DNA from: Paracoccus sp. N5
Lineage (GTDB): Bacteria; Pseudomonadota; Alphaproteobacteria; Rhodobacterales; Rhodobacteraceae
DNA: 64,000 bases
Direction: 5' to 3'
NCBI RefSeq assembly: GCF_000371965.1
Contig: NZ_AQUO01000001.1
Span: 1,992,001-2,056,000 of the forward strand
Shown: piece by piece, positions 35,762-44,347 of the stretch
Position numbering within the stretch: position 1 is the stretch's first letter
Layout of the letters: the number at the start of each line of letters is the position of its first letter
Made by a program: the position numbers and the translations under genes
Notes under the pieces: generated by a model
Told to the model about the DNA's origin: nothing
Database searches by the model: none
The model's input: only the letters and a program-made list of their open reading frames with translations

Positions 35762-36654
35762 CCCAGACCGTTCCGCCCGCGCGCAAGGGCATCATCCTGG
35801 CCGGGGGCTCGGGCACCCGGCTCTATCCGATCACCATGGGCGTGTCGAAGCAGTTGCTGCCGATCTATGACAAGCCGATGGTGTTCTATCCGATCACCGT
35901 GCTGATGCTGGCCGGCATCCGCGAGATCGCCATCATCACCACGCCCGAGGACCAGCTCCAGTTCCAGCGCCTGCTGGGCGACGGCAGCCAATGGGGCTTG
36001 CGTTTCGAATACCTGGTGCAGCCTTCGCCCGACGGGCTGGCGCAGGCCTATCTGCTGGCCGAGGCGTTCCTGGCGGGCGCGCCCTCGGCCATGGTGCTGG
36101 GCGACAACATCTTCTTCGGCCACGGCCTGCCGGTGCTGCTGGCCGCCGCCGACAGCCGCCCGAGCGGCGGCACCGTCTTCGGCTATCGCGTCGCCGACCC
36201 CGAGCGCTATGGCGTCGTCGCCTTCGACCCCGACGGCAAGGCCAGCGCCATCATCGAAAAGCCCGAGGTGCCGCCGTCGGATTACGCCGTCACCGGGCTT
36301 TATTTCCTCGACGGCACCGCGCCGGCGCGGGCGCGCGAGGTCAAGCCCTCGGCCCGGGGCGAGCTCGAGATCACCACGCTTCTGGAAACCTATCTGCACG
36401 AGGGCAGCCTGACGGTCGAGCGCATGGGCCGCGGCTTTGCCTGGCTCGACACCGGCACCCACGCCAGCCTGCTCGATGCCGGCAATTTCGTGCGCACGCT
36501 GGAACAGCGCCAAGGCCTCCAGACCGGCTGCCCCGAGGAGATTGCCTTCGAGGCCGGCTGGATCTCGGCCGACGACCTGCGCGCGCGGGCCAAGCTGTTC
36601 TCGAAGAACGCTTACGGCAAATATCTGCTGCGGGTGCTGGGAGAGGCGGGCTGA
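35758..36654 (+). CDS. rfbA: Glucose-1-phosphate thymidylyltransferase
   Basis: The first enzyme of the dTDP-rhamnose pathway, making dTDP-glucose. The 298 residues match the RmlA family: nucleotide loop LAGGSGTRLYP (14-24), KQLLPIYDKPMVFYP, LGDNIFFGHG with the metal-binding aspartate, EKP loop (IIEKPEVPPS) and WLDTGTHASLLDA. Gene order rfbC-rfbB-rfbD-rfbA with start-stop overlaps shows one transcript. A repeat hairpin follows the stop and may terminate it. Confidence 0.97.
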   Translation: MTQTVPPARKGIILAGGSGTRLYPITMGVSKQLLPIYDKPMVFYPITVLMLAGIREIAIITTPEDQLQFQRLLGDGSQWGLRFEYLVQPSPDGLAQAYLLAEAFLAGAPSAMVLGDNIFFGHGLPVLLAAADSRPSGGTVFGYRVADPERYGVVAFDPDGKASAIIEKPEVPPSDYAVTGLYFLDGTAPARAREVKPSARGELEITTLLETYLHEGSLTVERMGRGFAWLDTGTHASLLDAGNFVRTLEQRQGLQTGCPEEIAFEAGWISADDLRARAKLFSKNAYGKYLLRVLGEAG

Positions 36655-36657
36655 GCG

Positions 36658-36705
36658 CCGGGGGCTGTCTGCCCCCGGACCCCCGAGGATATTTTCACAA
36701 GAAAG
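36658..36705. repeat. Dispersed hairpin repeat, copy A
   Basis: A CCGGGGGC / GCCCCCGG stem (36658-36665 and 36671-36678) is followed by ACCCCCGAGGATATTTTCACAAGAAAG. The same sequence family recurs at 52600-52680 and twice, head to head, at 60889-61011. This copy lies between the convergent rfbA and GT2 genes and could end both transcripts. Confidence 0.75.
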
Positions 36706-36786
36706 AATATGGGGAAGCGGCGCGGGAACGCCATCCTTCTTTGCTCCCCAAATACCCAAATGCCGACGGGCCGATCGGCGCGGGGC

Positions 36787-37773
36787 TCAGCCGCCTTCGG
36801 CGATCCGCATGACCTCGGCATGACTGCGGCTGAAATCGCCGCGCCAGGCGTCGCGGATTGCCAGCCGGATCAGCTTGCGGCAGATCCGCCGTTCGCCCTG
36901 CGGCAGCGCGCTGCCGGTCGCGAGCCATTTCGGCAGCATCAGCGCCATCAGCAACGGGAACAGCACCGGCCCCGCGGCGCGGCGATAGATCAGCCAGCGG
37001 TTGCGGGTGTTGTAATAGATCTTCCAGAACGGTCGCGGGATGGCGCCGGCGATCTGCGTGGCGCATTCATGCTCGAACCCCAGGTCGGGGGCAAAGAGCA
37101 ACCGCCCGCCGGCCTGGGTCAGGCCCAGCGTGTAAAGCACGTCGTCGCCATAGATGAACAGCCGACCGTCGGGATAGCCGGCCCGCGCGACGCCCGCGCG
37201 CGAGATGAAGAAGCCGACGAAGGAGGTGCCGTCCAGCGCCCGGTCGGTGCCGGGCGCATAGGCGCTGTCGGGAATATGAAAGGCGGCGCGGCCGCCGCCG
37301 GCCAGCACGCGCAGGAACACCGCCAGGCTGGCGAAGGGATTGACCCAGGGCCGGTTCATCTCGCAGATGCCGCCGTCCGGGAAACGCACCGCCGCCGCCA
37401 GCGCCTCGGCCCCGGGCCAGCGCCCGCGGGCGAGTCCCGTGCGGAAGGTGGCAATGGCGCCGGGCTGCGGGCGGGCGTCGTCGTCCATCAGCACCAGCCA
37501 GTCGGGGTCGAAACGTGCCTGCGCTTCGCGCATGCCGGTCTCGAACCCCAGGGCGCCGCCGCCGTTGCGGTCCATCTCGATCACCGCCAGCCGCGGATCG
37601 TCCAGCGTCGCGAGCCAGGCGCGCGTGCCGTCGGTCGAGCCGTTCTCGATCACCAGCACATGGTCCAGCGGCTCGGCCAGAAGCCGCGCCAGCGTCTTCT
37701 GCAACGCCGCCCGCCGGTTGAAGGTGACGACGACGGCCGCGACCACCGCGGCAGGGGAATCGGTGGGGTGCAA
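36787..37773 (-). CDS. GT2-family glycosyltransferase (rhamnosyl/galactofuranosyl type)
   Basis: About 328 residues from a TTG at 37773, two bases after the pfkB stop; an ATG at 37839 inside pfkB is the alternative. The N-terminal GT2 motifs are AAVVVTFNRRAALQKTLARL, VLVIENGSTDGT and the metal-binding LVLMDDDARPQP. Sequence GTSFVGFFISRAGVARAGYPD followed by FIYGDDVLY resembles GlfT- and rhamnosyltransferase-like GT2 enzymes. Placement beside the dTDP-rhamnose operon fits a rhamnosyltransferase, but this is inference. C-terminal hydrophobic and basic residues may aid membrane contact. Confidence 0.85.
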   Translation of the reverse strand: MHPTDSPAAVVAAVVVTFNRRAALQKTLARLLAEPLDHVLVIENGSTDGTRAWLATLDDPRLAVIEMDRNGGGALGFETGMREAQARFDPDWLVLMDDDARPQPGAIATFRTGLARGRWPGAEALAAAVRFPDGGICEMNRPWVNPFASLAVFLRVLAGGGRAAFHIPDSAYAPGTDRALDGTSFVGFFISRAGVARAGYPDGRLFIYGDDVLYTLGLTQAGGRLLFAPDLGFEHECATQIAGAIPRPFWKIYYNTRNRWLIYRRAAGPVLFPLLMALMLPKWLATGSALPQGERRICRKLIRLAIRDAWRGDFSRSHAEVMRIAEGG

Positions 37774-37775
37774 GG

Positions 37776-38738
37776 TTACAGCCGCATCTCGGTCACGACG
37801 CGGGCCGCGAACAACCGCTCGACATCCTCGCCCCGGCAAAGCTCGGTGGCCGGCGTCTGCACCGTCGCCGATGCGGCGGCGGCGGCCAGGCCCAGGGCAT
37901 CGGGCACCGGCCAGCCGCGGGCATAGCCCAGCACGAAGCCGGCGAGGAAGCTGTCGCCGGCGCCGACCTTGCTGACGATGGGCACGCGCGCCGCCTCGGC
38001 ATGCCAGAGGCCGTCGCGAGTGGCGATGATATTGCCGTCGCGGCCGCGCGCCACGATCACCGCATGCGCCGCGCCCGAGGCGACCAGCCCGGCCGCGAAG
38101 CGCGCCGTGTCCAGGCGATAGGGCAGGGCATGGCCGGCCAGCCCCTCGGCCTCGGCATCGTCCATGCGCAGGACCTCGACCCGGCGGTCGACCACGGCGG
38201 CGGCCATGGCCAGCGCCTCGCCCGAGGTATCGACCACCAGCCGCGCGCCCGAGCCCTGCAGCCGCTCGGCCAGTTGCGCGGCAAAGCCCGCCGGCACCCC
38301 TGGCGGGTTAGAGCCCGAAAGCACCACCAGCGCATCGCGGGCGGCGGCCGCGACGGCGGCCTGCAAGGCGGCCTCGACATCCTCGGGGCACCATTCCGGC
38401 CCGGGCATGACGAAGCGGTATTGCTGGCCCAGGCTCTGGTCGTCCACGGTCAGGGATTGCCGGGTCTCGCCCGGGGCGGGCAGCGTCACCAGGGGCACGC
38501 CCGCCTCGGTCAGCAGCGCCGCCAGCCGCTCGCCGGTCGCGCCGCCAAGCGCCACCAGCGCCGTGCTCTCGCCGCCCATGGCGCGGATCGCCCGGCTGAC
38601 GTTGATGCCGCCGCCGCCCGGATCGAAGCGCGGCGCGGTGCAGCGCAGCTTGCCGTCCGGCACCACGCGCGGAGCCGAGGTGGTCAGGTCCAGCGCCGGG
38701 TTCAGGGTGATGGTCAGGATCGGCGCCTGGCTCATCAT
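37776..38738 (-). CDS. pfkB: 6-phosphofructokinase, PfkB type
   Basis: A ribokinase-family sugar kinase of 320 residues. The start resembles E. coli PfkB closely: ITLNPALDLTTSAPRVVPDG then GKLRCTAPRFDPGGGGINVS, GGATGERLAALL and QQYRFVMPGPEW. The catalytic anion hole VSKVGAGDSFLAGF lies near the C-terminus. It phosphorylates fructose-6-phosphate (or possibly tagatose-6-phosphate or fructose-1-phosphate). ATGATG at the start overlaps the upstream zincin gene stop; either ATG could be used. The next gene begins two bases after the stop. Confidence 0.9.
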   Translation of the reverse strand: MMSQAPILTITLNPALDLTTSAPRVVPDGKLRCTAPRFDPGGGGINVSRAIRAMGGESTALVALGGATGERLAALLTEAGVPLVTLPAPGETRQSLTVDDQSLGQQYRFVMPGPEWCPEDVEAALQAAVAAAARDALVVLSGSNPPGVPAGFAAQLAERLQGSGARLVVDTSGEALAMAAAVVDRRVEVLRMDDAEAEGLAGHALPYRLDTARFAAGLVASGAAHAVIVARGRDGNIIATRDGLWHAEAARVPIVSKVGAGDSFLAGFVLGYARGWPVPDALGLAAAAASATVQTPATELCRGEDVERLFAARVVTEMRL

Positions 38739-39142
38739 TCCCACCAGCGGTCGATGGCGGCGATGTCGTCGTCGGACCAGCCGAAGTGATGGGCGAATTC
38801 GTGGACCACGACATGGGCGACCAGCTGGCCCAAGGTCACGTCGGCGCGGCTGGCCCATTCGTCCAGGATGGCGCGGCGGAACAGCCAGACGGTGTCGGGG
38901 AAATGCTGCGGCTCGCTGGCGGATTTCTCGGTCATCGGCACGCCGTCGTAAAGCCCGGTCAGCTCCAGCGGGTCGTCGATCTGCAGCTCGTCCAGGAATT
39001 CCTCGCCGGCGAATTCCTCGACCCGCAGCACCACCTCGCGCGCGGGGCCGGCGAATTCCGGGGGCAGGGCGGCGATGGCCTCGCGTGCCAGTTCCTCGAT
39101 CGCACCGGCGTCGGGGGCTTCGGCGTTCTTCCAGTCAAGCAT
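38735..39142 (-). CDS. Small zincin-like metallopeptidase family protein
   Basis: 135 residues with the zinc-binding motif HEFAH (H114, E115, H118) in VAHVVVHEFAHHFGWSDDDI. This is characteristic of the widespread minimal zincin family (PF06262-like), whose substrates are unknown. The preceding region FPDTVWLFRRAILDEWAS is also typical. It is divergent from gltX with about 77 bases between, and overlaps pfkB downstream. Confidence 0.88.
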   Translation of the reverse strand: MLDWKNAEAPDAGAIEELAREAIAALPPEFAGPAREVVLRVEEFAGEEFLDELQIDDPLELTGLYDGVPMTEKSASEPQHFPDTVWLFRRAILDEWASRADVTLGQLVAHVVVHEFAHHFGWSDDDIAAIDRWWE

Positions 39143-39219
39143 TGGCTAACCTCGTCTTTGGCCCTGATATGGACAAAAACCGCCGTTTGTGAAAGAGCGA
39201 AGCCGACAGGAGACCTTCC

Positions 39220-40545
39220 ATGACCACCACCCGTTTCGCCCCTTCGCCCACCGGCCACATCCATGTCGGCAACCTACGCACGGCGCTGATGAACTACCTG
39301 ATCGCGCGCAAGGCGGGCGGCACATTCATCCTGCGCCTGGACGACACCGACCGCGAGCGGTCGAAGCAGGAATATGCCGACGGCATCCAGCGCGACCTGG
39401 AATGGCTGGGTCTGACCTGGGACCGGATCGAGCGGCAGTCGGACCGGCTGGACCGCTATGCCGAGGCGGCAAAGGGGCTGCGCGGCGAGGGTCGGCTCTA
39501 TGAGGTGTTCGAGACCCCGACCGAGCTGGACCTGAAGCGCAAGAAGCAGCTCAACATGGGCAAGCCGCCGGTCTATGACCGCGCCGGGCTGAACCTTTCG
39601 GACGCCGACAAGGACCGCCTGCGGGCCGAGGGCCGCGACGGCTATTGGCGCTTCCTGCTGGACCAGGAGCGGATCGAATGGCCGGACGGGATCCTGGGCG
39701 AGATTTCCATCGACGCTGCCTCGGTCTCGGACCCGGTGCTGATCCGCGCCGACGGGCAGGTGCTCTATACCTTCGCAAGCTCGGTCGATGACGCCGACAT
39801 GGGCGTGACCCATATCGTGCGCGGCGCCGACCATGTGACCAATACCGCGACGCAGATCCAGATCATCCGCGCGCTGGGGGCCACGCCGCCGGCCTTCGCC
39901 CATCACAGCCTGCTGACCGGCGCGCAGGGCGAGGAACTGTCCAAGCGCCTGGGCGTGCTGGCGATCAAGGATCTGCGCGAGTCGGGGGTGGCGCCCGAGG
40001 CGCTGTTGTCGCTGATGGCGCGGCTGGGCTCCTCGCAGCCGGTCGAGCTGAAGATGTCGCTGGACGAACTGGCTGCCGGCTTCGAGCTGTCGCAGTTCGG
40101 CGCTTCGCCCACCAAGTTCGATGCCGAGGATCTGTGGCCGCTGACGCGCGAGGCGAACCAGGCGCGGCCGTTCTCCGAGGTCAAGGACCGCATCGCCGCG
40201 CTGGGCGTGCCGGCCGAACTGGCCGAGCGGTTCTGGCGCGTCGCCTCGCAGAACATCACCAGGCTGGACGACCTGGCCGGCTGGTGGGAGATCTTCTCGA
40301 AGGGTGCCGAGCCGCAGATCGACGCCGAGGACGCCGACTTCATCGCCCAGGCCATGACGCTGCTGCCGCCGCCGCCCTATACCGATGCGAGCTGGGGCGA
40401 ATTCACCGCTGCCGTGAAAGAGGCCACCGGGCGCAAGGGCAAGGGCCTGTTCATGCCGCTGAGGAAGGCGCTGACCGGCCAGGCGCATGGCCCGGATATG
40501 TCGGATGTGATGCCGCTGTTGCAGGTGGTGCGGGCGCGCGGCTGA
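39220..40545 (+). CDS. gltX: Glutamyl-tRNA synthetase
   Basis: Charges tRNA-Glu (and possibly tRNA-Gln in alphaproteobacteria). The 441-residue class I synthetase shows the HIGH-type motif SPTGHIHVGNLRTALMNYL, RLDDTDRERS, VYDRA and the KMSKS-type ELSKRLGVLAI. Alphaproteobacteria often have two gltX copies; which one this is cannot be told. AGGAGA precedes the ATG by eight bases. A hairpin with a T-run follows the stop. Confidence 0.95.
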   Translation: MTTTRFAPSPTGHIHVGNLRTALMNYLIARKAGGTFILRLDDTDRERSKQEYADGIQRDLEWLGLTWDRIERQSDRLDRYAEAAKGLRGEGRLYEVFETPTELDLKRKKQLNMGKPPVYDRAGLNLSDADKDRLRAEGRDGYWRFLLDQERIEWPDGILGEISIDAASVSDPVLIRADGQVLYTFASSVDDADMGVTHIVRGADHVTNTATQIQIIRALGATPPAFAHHSLLTGAQGEELSKRLGVLAIKDLRESGVAPEALLSLMARLGSSQPVELKMSLDELAAGFELSQFGASPTKFDAEDLWPLTREANQARPFSEVKDRIAALGVPAELAERFWRVASQNITRLDDLAGWWEIFSKGAEPQIDAEDADFIAQAMTLLPPPPYTDASWGEFTAAVKEATGRKGKGLFMPLRKALTGQAHGPDMSDVMPLLQVVRARG

Positions 40546-41130
40546 ACCCGGCTTGCCGCCACCGCGAACTGGCCGTCCCGTCGGGCGGCCTTTTGCCTTT
40601 TCGCGATACCGGGATGACCGGATGGCGGGGGCTGAGCGGGGCACAAGAGCCGCTGCCGCGCGGGCGGCATCGCGCCAGAATTTGTGCATTTCGTCCAGCG
40701 CAAGCGGCGCGGCCAGTCCGGCCGCAGGCTTGGCGCCCGAGGGCAGGGTGACCGGATGGCGGCCTTCTGGCCCTTCATCCGGTCAAGCCCAACAGGGGTA
40801 ACACGCAACCAATTAACGACACCGGGTAACAAACAACCACTGACTGCGTTATGTCCGTATGCTCTGCCTATGGTTGAAAGGAAACCTGTCCATAAGTTAG
40901 TTTGGTTGAGCGGCGCGCATGGCTGCCTTGCAGCGGACGCCGGGGGCAAGCAGCCACGCCCGCCCCGGAGGCCGCGAAAACAGGGGCAATTTTAGAGAAT
41001 GAAGTACATTTATTTTCAAGAACTTGCCGGAAATCTCCCTGCGTGCGGGCGTCAACCTGACAATAATGGCAGGCTGACCGCGTCGCGCCCCAGGCCTATC
41101 CGGAAATCTCGTTCAGTAAGGAGTAATGCA
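40546..41130 (+). other. Long intergenic region after gltX
   Basis: 585 bases hold the gltX terminator at the left and presumably the promoter and leader of the barrel-protein gene at the right. The stretch 40790-41110 is AT-rich (for instance around TTGAAAGGAAACC near 40873) and contains no convincing gene on either strand. A long untranslated leader or small RNA is possible but no specific structure was identified. Confidence 0.4.
40571..40602 (+). terminator. gltX rho-independent terminator
   Basis: GGCCGTCCCG (40571-40580) pairs with CGGGCGGCC (40582-40590) with one bulged base, followed by TTTTGCCTTTT. It lies 26 bases after the gltX stop. Confidence 0.75.
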
Positions 41131-41709
41131 TTGAAACTCGCGATCTTTTCCGCCCTGGCCGCTCTGGCGGGCACCGCTGCCTTCGCCGGCGGCTACCAGG
41201 CCCCCGTGGTCGAGACCACCCCGGCCGTCGTCGTCGAGACCGCCGCCGAGATCGACTGGACCGGCTTCTATGCCGGTCTGCAATACGGCCAGGGCAATGC
41301 CGACGCCTCTTATGCCGGCTATTCGGCCGACATCGGCGATTTCGACGCCTGGGGCCTGCACGCGGGCTATCTGCGCGACATGGGCAAATATGTCCTGGGC
41401 GGCGAGCTGGACTATAACCGGCTGACCGGTGACGGCGACGGCCATGCCGACCTGTGGCGTCTGCGCGGCCGCGTCGGGGCCGACCTGGGCAAGTTCCAGC
41501 CCTATCTGACCCTCGGCGTGGCGCGCTATTCCGAGGAAGACCTGTCCGAGACCGGCTTCACCTATGGCATCGGCGCAGAATACCTGTTCACGCCGCGCTT
41601 CTCGATGGGCGTGGAATACAGCCGCAACAGCTTCCGCGATGTGGCGGATGTGGACGGCTTGGATCTGGATGCCGATGCGGTGCAACTGCGCGCCTCGTTC
41701 CGCTTCTGA
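41131..41709 (+). CDS. Small outer-membrane beta-barrel protein (copy 2)
   Basis: 192 residues from a TTG start with AAGGAG seven bases upstream. The signal peptide ends AAFA near residue 19, followed by GGYQAPVVE and then WTGFYAGLQYGQG, starting an eight-stranded barrel that ends LRASFRF with the C-terminal aromatic needed for BAM recognition. It is a paralogue of 11725-12327, with matching signal peptide end, linker and strands (FDAWGLHAGY, VLGGELDYN, FTYGIGAEY). It is followed by a strong terminator, so it is monocistronic. Strong signals and aromatic-rich strands suggest an abundant envelope protein. Confidence 0.88.
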   Translation: MKLAIFSALAALAGTAAFAGGYQAPVVETTPAVVVETAAEIDWTGFYAGLQYGQGNADASYAGYSADIGDFDAWGLHAGYLRDMGKYVLGGELDYNRLTGDGDGHADLWRLRGRVGADLGKFQPYLTLGVARYSEEDLSETGFTYGIGAEYLFTPRFSMGVEYSRNSFRDVADVDGLDLDADAVQLRASFRF

Positions 41710-41731
41710 TCGGCCGCCCTGCCGGAATCCG

Positions 41732-41761
41732 AAGCCTGCCGCGTCGCGGCAGGCTTTTTTC
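41732..41761 (+). terminator. Terminator of barrel-protein copy 2
   Basis: A near-perfect stem, GCCTGCCGCG paired with CGCGGCAGGC, is followed by TTTTTT, ending about 50 bases after the stop codon. Confidence 0.9.
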
Positions 41762-41929
41762 GTGGCGGCGCAGCCTGTCGACGGGGCGCCGATTCTGCCT
41801 TCCTCCTTGCTATGGACGGCGAAATCCCATAGCTAGCGCGCTGAAACAGGCGGGGGCGCGGGCGCAGGCTTTGCTGCCGTCCCGGGGGCGGGGCCTCCTC
41901 CCGCGGCATGGTTGGATGAAGGAAGACAA

Positions 41930-43264
41930 ATGCAGGTCAAGGAAACCCAGAACGAAGGGCTGAAGCGCGGCTATGAGTTCACCCTGCCGGCGGCCGATCT
42001 GGCGGCGCAGGTGGACGCGAAGCTGAAAGAGGCCCAGCCCGAAGTCGAGATGAAGGGCTTCCGCAAGGGCAAGGTGCCGATGGCGATGCTGAAGAAGCAG
42101 TTCGGCCAGCGCATCATGGGCGACGCCATGCAGGAGGCCATCGACGGCGCCCTGCGCGCGCATCTGGAAAAATCCGGCGACCGCCCGGCCGTGCAGCCCA
42201 AGATCGAGATGGTGGGCGGCGAGACCTGGAAGGAAGGCGACGACGTGGTCGTGACGGTGGCCTATGAGGCCCTGCCGGCGATCCCGGAAGCCGACCTGTC
42301 CGGCATCGAGCTGGAGCGCCTGGTGGTGTCGGCCAGCGACGAGCAGGTGAACGAGGCGCTGGAGAACCTGGCCAAGAACGCCCAGTCCTTCGAGGACCGC
42401 AAGAAGGGCTCGAAGGCCAAGGACGGCGATCAGGTCGTGATCGACTTCAAGGGCATGGTCGACGGCGAGGCCTTCGAGGGCGGCGCGGCCGAGGATTACC
42501 CGCTGGTGCTGGGCTCCGGCAGCTTCATCCCCGGCTTCGAGGAGCAGCTGGTCGGCGCCAAGGCCGGCGACGAGGTCAAGGTCGAGGTCAAGTTCCCCGA
42601 GGAATACGGCGCTCCGAACCTGGCCGGCAAGGACGCGGTCTTCGAGACCACGGTGAAGGCCGTGAAGGCCCCGAAAGCCGCCGAGCTGGACGACGAGCTG
42701 GCGAAGAAATTCGGCGCCGAGAGCCTCGACGCGCTGAAGGCCCAGATCCGCGAGCGGCTGGAGGCCGAATACAAGGGCGCCTCGCGCCAGGTGCTGAAGC
42801 GCGCGCTGCTGGACAAGCTGGACGCGCTGGTCAAGTTCGACCTGCCCGAATCGCTGGTCGAGGCCGAGGCGCATCAGATCGCGCATCAGCTTTACCACGA
42901 GGAGCACCCGGACGATCACGGCCATAACCATGGCGAGATCGAGCCGACGGACGAGCACAAGGCGCTGGCCGAGCGCCGCGTGCGCCTGGGCCTTCTGCTG
43001 GCCGAGATCGGCCAGAAGGCCGAGATCACCGTCACGGACCAGGAGATGACCCAGGCGGTGCTGCGCCAGGCCCGGCAATATCCGGGGCAGGAGCGCGCCT
43101 TCTTCGAGTTCATCCAGCAGAACCCGCAGGCCCAGCAGCAGCTGCGCGCGCCGATCTTCGAGGACAAGGTCGTCGACCACATCGTCGAGGGCGCCAAGGT
43201 CTCGGACAAGGACGTCAGCAAGGAAGAACTGGAAAAGGCCATCGAGGCGCTGGATCAGGTCTGA
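41930..43264 (+). CDS. tig: Trigger factor
   Basis: A ribosome-associated folding chaperone and peptidyl-prolyl isomerase. The 444 residues show the ribosome-docking signature GFRKGKVP (43-50) in the N-terminal domain, an FKBP-type isomerase domain (about 155-240, QVVIDFKGMVDGEAFEGG and PGFEEQLVGAKAGDEV) and a long helical C-terminal domain. A histidine-rich insert (EEHPDDHGHNHGE, about 328-340) is unusual and could bind metal. The ATG at 41930 has GAAGGAAG upstream. Confidence 0.97.
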   Translation: MQVKETQNEGLKRGYEFTLPAADLAAQVDAKLKEAQPEVEMKGFRKGKVPMAMLKKQFGQRIMGDAMQEAIDGALRAHLEKSGDRPAVQPKIEMVGGETWKEGDDVVVTVAYEALPAIPEADLSGIELERLVVSASDEQVNEALENLAKNAQSFEDRKKGSKAKDGDQVVIDFKGMVDGEAFEGGAAEDYPLVLGSGSFIPGFEEQLVGAKAGDEVKVEVKFPEEYGAPNLAGKDAVFETTVKAVKAPKAAELDDELAKKFGAESLDALKAQIRERLEAEYKGASRQVLKRALLDKLDALVKFDLPESLVEAEAHQIAHQLYHEEHPDDHGHNHGEIEPTDEHKALAERRVRLGLLLAEIGQKAEITVTDQEMTQAVLRQARQYPGQERAFFEFIQQNPQAQQQLRAPIFEDKVVDHIVEGAKVSDKDVSKEELEKAIEALDQV

Positions 43265-43290
43265 TCCTCAGCCGATGCCCGCATGGGAAA

Positions 43291-43320
43291 GGCCGCCTCT
43301 CGGGGCGGCCTTTTTGCTTT
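43291..43320 (+). terminator. tig terminator
   Basis: GGCCGCC (43291-43297) pairs with GGCGGCC (43304-43310), followed by TTTTTGCTTTT, 26 bases after the tig stop. Confidence 0.88.
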
Positions 43321-43378
43321 TCTCGCGCCTTCGGAGTGGCGGCGCGGTCGCCGGGGTATTTGGAAAACAGTGAAGGCG

Positions 43379-44194
43379 CTAGAGCCTGTGCATGCGCGGG
43401 TCGTGGTCCTGCGGCGTGTCGGCATCGGGGCCGTCGAGCGGATCGTGAGTCAGCGGGTCGTCGCGCAGGTCGGGCATATGGGCGCCGTGGCGGTCGTCGG
43501 GGCGCGACGGATCGCGGCGCGGCCGGTCGGATCCGGTGGGGCGGTTGCGGCCCAGGATGTCCTGCACCAGCGCGGCGGCGTCGCCGAATTCGCGCATGAT
43601 GTCGCTGGCTTGGGCGGCCACGGTGCGAAAGCCGGTCATGCCGGCGGTCAGCGCCTGCATGACATTGTCCACGCCCTTGGTCAGGCTGGCGGTATTGGCC
43701 TCGATCTCCTGCATCAGCCCGGCACGGGGCGCGGGCTTGCGACGCGGGCGGGCCTGGGCTGCGGCGGCGCGTAGCTGCTCGGCACGGGCATCCTCGGCAT
43801 GTTCGCGGGCCTTGGCGCGGCGGCGTAGGGCTTCGCGCTCGGCATCCGGCATCGCGGCCATGCGCGGCGCCATGGGCGGCAAGTCGCGGTGCGGCCTGGG
43901 CTCCGAGAGGGCGTGCATGACCTGGCGCGCGGCGAGCACCGTGCCGGCGGTCAGGGCGGCGGCGGTCAGCGCCGTGCCGCCCCAGACCAGCCATTTGGCG
44001 CTGCGCGAGGGCTGCGGCCAGGGCCGGCTGCCATCGGGCGAGACCGCACCATGCGGCGGGATGCGACGCGATTCGGGTTCGGGATGCGGGCCGCGATGTC
44101 CCGGCGGCACCGGGCGCGGCCCGAAGCGGGTGTCGCCGGGCGCATCGGCCTCGGTCCGGCGGATCGGGCGGGGGGAGTCGGGCTCGTGATGCAT
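43379..44194 (-). CDS. Hypothetical membrane-anchored protein
   Basis: 271 residues from the ATG at 44194, which has AAAGG at good spacing; the frame is open to 44293 but without support. Seen: a proline/arginine-rich N-terminal 65 residues, one transmembrane helix (about 68-90, WLVWGGTALTAAALTAGTVL), a charged alanine-rich helix (ERE-ALRRRAKAREHAEDARAEQLR), a phasin-like helical stretch (MQEIEANTASLTKGVDNVMQALTAGMTGF) and a C-terminal tail rich in D, R, H and P. No family is recognised. It is convergent with tig and upstream of no obvious partner. Confidence 0.6.
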   Translation of the reverse strand: MHHEPDSPRPIRRTEADAPGDTRFGPRPVPPGHRGPHPEPESRRIPPHGAVSPDGSRPWPQPSRSAKWLVWGGTALTAAALTAGTVLAARQVMHALSEPRPHRDLPPMAPRMAAMPDAEREALRRRAKAREHAEDARAEQLRAAAAQARPRRKPAPRAGLMQEIEANTASLTKGVDNVMQALTAGMTGFRTVAAQASDIMREFGDAAALVQDILGRNRPTGSDRPRRDPSRPDDRHGAHMPDLRDDPLTHDPLDGPDADTPQDHDPRMHRL

Positions 44195-44292
44195 CGGGAA
44201 TCCTTTCGCGGGTGGCGCTTTGCGGATCAAACCCGCCAGCCCGGCGAATGTTCCGTCCCGGCCTGCGCGCGGCGGCGGGCGCGGAACGGCCA

Positions 44293-44321
44293 TGAAAAAA
44301 CGCGCCGGGTTGCGGCGCGTT
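44293..44321 (-). terminator. Terminator of rpsF-rpsR-rplI operon
   Basis: On the minus strand ACGCGCCG and CGGCGCGT form a stem with a short loop, followed by TTTTTT, about 27 bases beyond the rplI stop. Confidence 0.85.
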
Positions 44322-44347
44322 TCCTGTCTTTCGGCGATGACCTGCGA

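Noticed and set aside
40377..40949. Minus-strand 190-codon frame after gltX
   Set aside because: It overlaps the gltX end and terminator on the other strand and has low-complexity arginine/proline composition.
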